Of a DNA stretch of 64,000 nt, positions 62,106-64,000 are shown in pieces. Numbering within the stretch: position 1 is the first letter of the stretch; each line of letters starts with the position of its first letter. Source of the DNA: Margaritifera margaritifera (taxonomy: Eukaryota > Mollusca > Bivalvia > Unionida > Margaritiferidae); contig JAQPZY010001521.1 in assembly GCA_029931535.1 (NCBI GenBank), forward strand, positions 2,871,501 to 2,935,500. The letters run 5' to 3'. Under the pieces are notes generated by a model. That model had not been told where the DNA came from and made no database searches. It was given only the letters and a program-made list of their open reading frames with translations. A program made the position numbers and the translations under genes.

Positions 62106-62930
62106 GTATGTCTATTATTTGATTGTCTCTGGAACATTATTGGTGGTAGGTGTATTCCATGAAACCAACGCAAATTGGGAAAAAAAGTTGAAGAAAAAAA
62201 GAAGGGTCATTATGATGATAATTGCATGATTGCTGAGTAGTTGGGACATTCCTTTCAGACTCAGAGAGGAAGGTCATGTGGTGCCAGGTTGTGTGACTTA
62301 AGCTGGAAGTTTGGTTGGATTGCAAATCAATTCTGTCTTATGGATTGGTGATGTCTGTGCATCCATCTATCTGTCTGGCATAAACACTAAGGTTTGGGTT
62401 TCCATTTCTATCATTTTCTCAGATACTATTGTTTGTCGAGTCACATGACTTGTAATAGTGGGTATCAGCAATTCACTTCTGATACAATACATATCACAAT
62501 ACACAACTTCATTGTATGTATTGATGATACATATTTCATGTTATTTAAGTATGTTCATCTGTAAATTGCTTTTGTTTTGCCTAATATAAGCCATATTACA
62601 CTGATCATGTTTCATTTACCAAGGGTATTGTAACATACTAGCTGTAACCATTAGTTGTGCAGACATATGAGAAACTAAGACTGAGACGGTTAACTCTACA
62701 TAGTTGATTGTGTTTGCTTCCTGTAGTGTGTGATTAACTGATTCACACAGAAAACAGCTGTTTTTTATTTATTATGGACTAAATTAGTTTTGATGATAAG
62801 TTGAGCATTGGTTGGGATTTACACATTTCTTATGAACCAATAGTTAAGAATGATTATTGGGTATTGTATTGGTGTGTAATATCAATCCATACTGGTTAAT
62901 TGGTATACTGATCCAGCCCTAATGACTTGG
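62106..62930. other. Intron or downstream sequence without recognised feature
   Basis: AT-rich sequence after the last exon seen. No further exon with phase 1 found. Confidence 0.5.
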
Positions 62931-63480
62931 TTTGTAAATGTTTCATGAAGAGTACTAAAGTCATTATTAAAAACAAGGTCACAGTGACCAATATTTCATG
63001 CTTTACCATTGCATTTAGCTCAGTTCTCTGAACTATTACTTGAAGAGTCATGTAATTTGCAATAAGTATGGATCATGAGGAGTACTAACCCATCAGTCAA
63101 AACAAGGTTACTATAATGACAAATATTTCCGACCACAGTGACCATCATTAATCTTTGCATTAGCTTAGTTTCTCAGACACTATTACCTGCAGTCATGTAG
63201 CTTATTATGTAGATGTATCATGAAGAGTACTGCTACCTTAAAGTCGAAATTCGGCCACTGAGATCTATATTGCACAGTCCAGTGGCCTGCATTAACTTTT
63301 GTGTTTAGCACACTTTCTCCAAGACTATTGCCTGCAGAGTCAATGATACTTGATATGAAGATGCTTCATGAGAAGTAGTATACTTTTCAGTCAAAACTAT
63401 GTCACTGTAGTCTCTCTTTCACACTCCAGTGATCAACATTAAACTTTGGGTTTGGCTCAGTTACTTAGACACGACAGTAT
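62931..63480. repeat. ~125-bp diverged tandem repeat, about 4 copies
   Basis: Units share TTTAGCTCAGTT(C/T)TC, CATGAAGAGTACTA and AACAAGGT(C/T)AC. It is the same family as 19080-19437. Confidence 0.75.
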
Positions 63481-63529
63481 TATTTCCATTGGATGCATCA
63501 TAAGAAATACTACACCATTAAGGCAGCTG

Positions 63530-63860
63530 TGAGCCTGGGTCATAACATAGAAACTATTGATAGCTCCACCTATAACCATATATATTCTTATTTGGCATAA
63601 AAAGATAAATTTATACATGCAACTGACATTGACCTTAGGGTTCATCCCTATCCCCAGGGACTTTGCTCTTGGGTCATGACTTGGAAACTGTTTAGACCCC
63701 CACTATATAACTATATATACATTTACTAGGCATGAAAAGACAAATGTATGCATGCAACTTAGAGTGACCCCAGGGTTCATTCCTACCAGCAGGGAGTTAG
63801 CCCCTGGGTCATACTTGAAAACTAATGAGATCCCCACCCTATACATTAGCATGTTCCATA
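63530..63860. repeat. ~130-bp tandem repeat, 2.5 copies
   Basis: GGGTCAT(A/G)AC...GAAACT, ATATATA(C/T)...TTGGCAT or TAGGCAT, AAAAGA(T/C)AAA and CATGCAACT recur with about 130-bp spacing. It is followed by the dispersed repeat shared with 5805. Confidence 0.75.
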
Positions 63861-63884
63861 TACTTGGTAAAAATATGTGGAATG

Positions 63885-64000
63885 AAAACTCCCAAACATG
63901 CTTTGGAACATCAGATCTGTAATTGGTGCATGACATCCCTCATGGAACAAGTCACAGAGATTAGGTGGTATTGTACCAATCGTTTATAGGACACACATAA
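63885..64000. repeat. Dispersed repeat shared with 5805-6020
   Basis: CATCCCTCAT and GGTATTGTACCAATCGTTTA + TAGGACACACA match 5828-5897 in the same orientation. Truncated by the window edge. Confidence 0.6.

Overview
This is AT-rich eukaryotic DNA, not prokaryotic. Short exons with GT-AG borders are separated by multi-kilobase introns, and the introns are full of minisatellites and transposon relics. The mix of a DIRS-type retrotransposon, a Polinton/Maverick remnant, pogo/Tigger-like elements with TA target duplications and a minisatellite-bearing Helentron-like family fits a marine invertebrate, most likely a bivalve or other mollusc. That placement is inference; no conserved marker gene is present.

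One host gene explains the coding signal. It runs on the + strand from at least 2143 to 62105 and is open at both ends of the window. I assembled 18 exons (2,589 nt, 863 codons) that join without a frame break. In order they encode a Thr-rich, mucin-like linker; a SEA domain (3714-16894) that keeps the G-S autoproteolysis motif and has many N-glycosylation sequons; then seven tandem copies of a roughly 80-117 residue module with six cysteines. Each module is made of two exons with intron phases 1-2-1. The internal intron always lies two bases after the third-cysteine codon, and C3-x(8 or 9)-C4 is nearly constant. I do not recognise the six-Cys module as a named family. The product is probably a secreted or membrane-tethered, disulfide-rich, mucin-like surface protein. 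A 39-bp tandem duplication of one exon end, including its splice donor, and a possible 19-codon micro-exon may create isoforms.

The introns hold nearly everything else. 0.7-1.7 kb: 3' fragment of a DIRS element. 2.9-4.9 kb: two minisatellites and a LINE RNase H fragment. 6.7-10.8 kb: copies of a 217-bp double-hairpin MITE, and a TA-flanked element split by a Tigger-like insertion. 12.7-14.4 kb: a tRNA-derived SINE and a 38/57-bp array. 19-21 kb: a minisatellite-bearing Helentron-like element. 22-23.6 kb and 27-28 kb: minisatellites. 31.3-37.2 kb: a Tigger-like copy, then a second Helentron-like element interrupted by a 2.8-kb Tigger that is itself interrupted by a third element. 37.8-44.05 kb: a near full-length but decayed DIRS element with inverted terminal repeats. 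46-47.5 kb: a complete 1.49-kb TA-flanked non-autonomous element. 51.6-56.3 kb: a decayed Polinton/Maverick fragment with integrase and major capsid protein relics. 57-63.9 kb: several more minisatellites around the last exons.

All transposon coding regions seen here are broken by stops or frameshifts. No rRNA, tRNA gene or CRISPR array is present.
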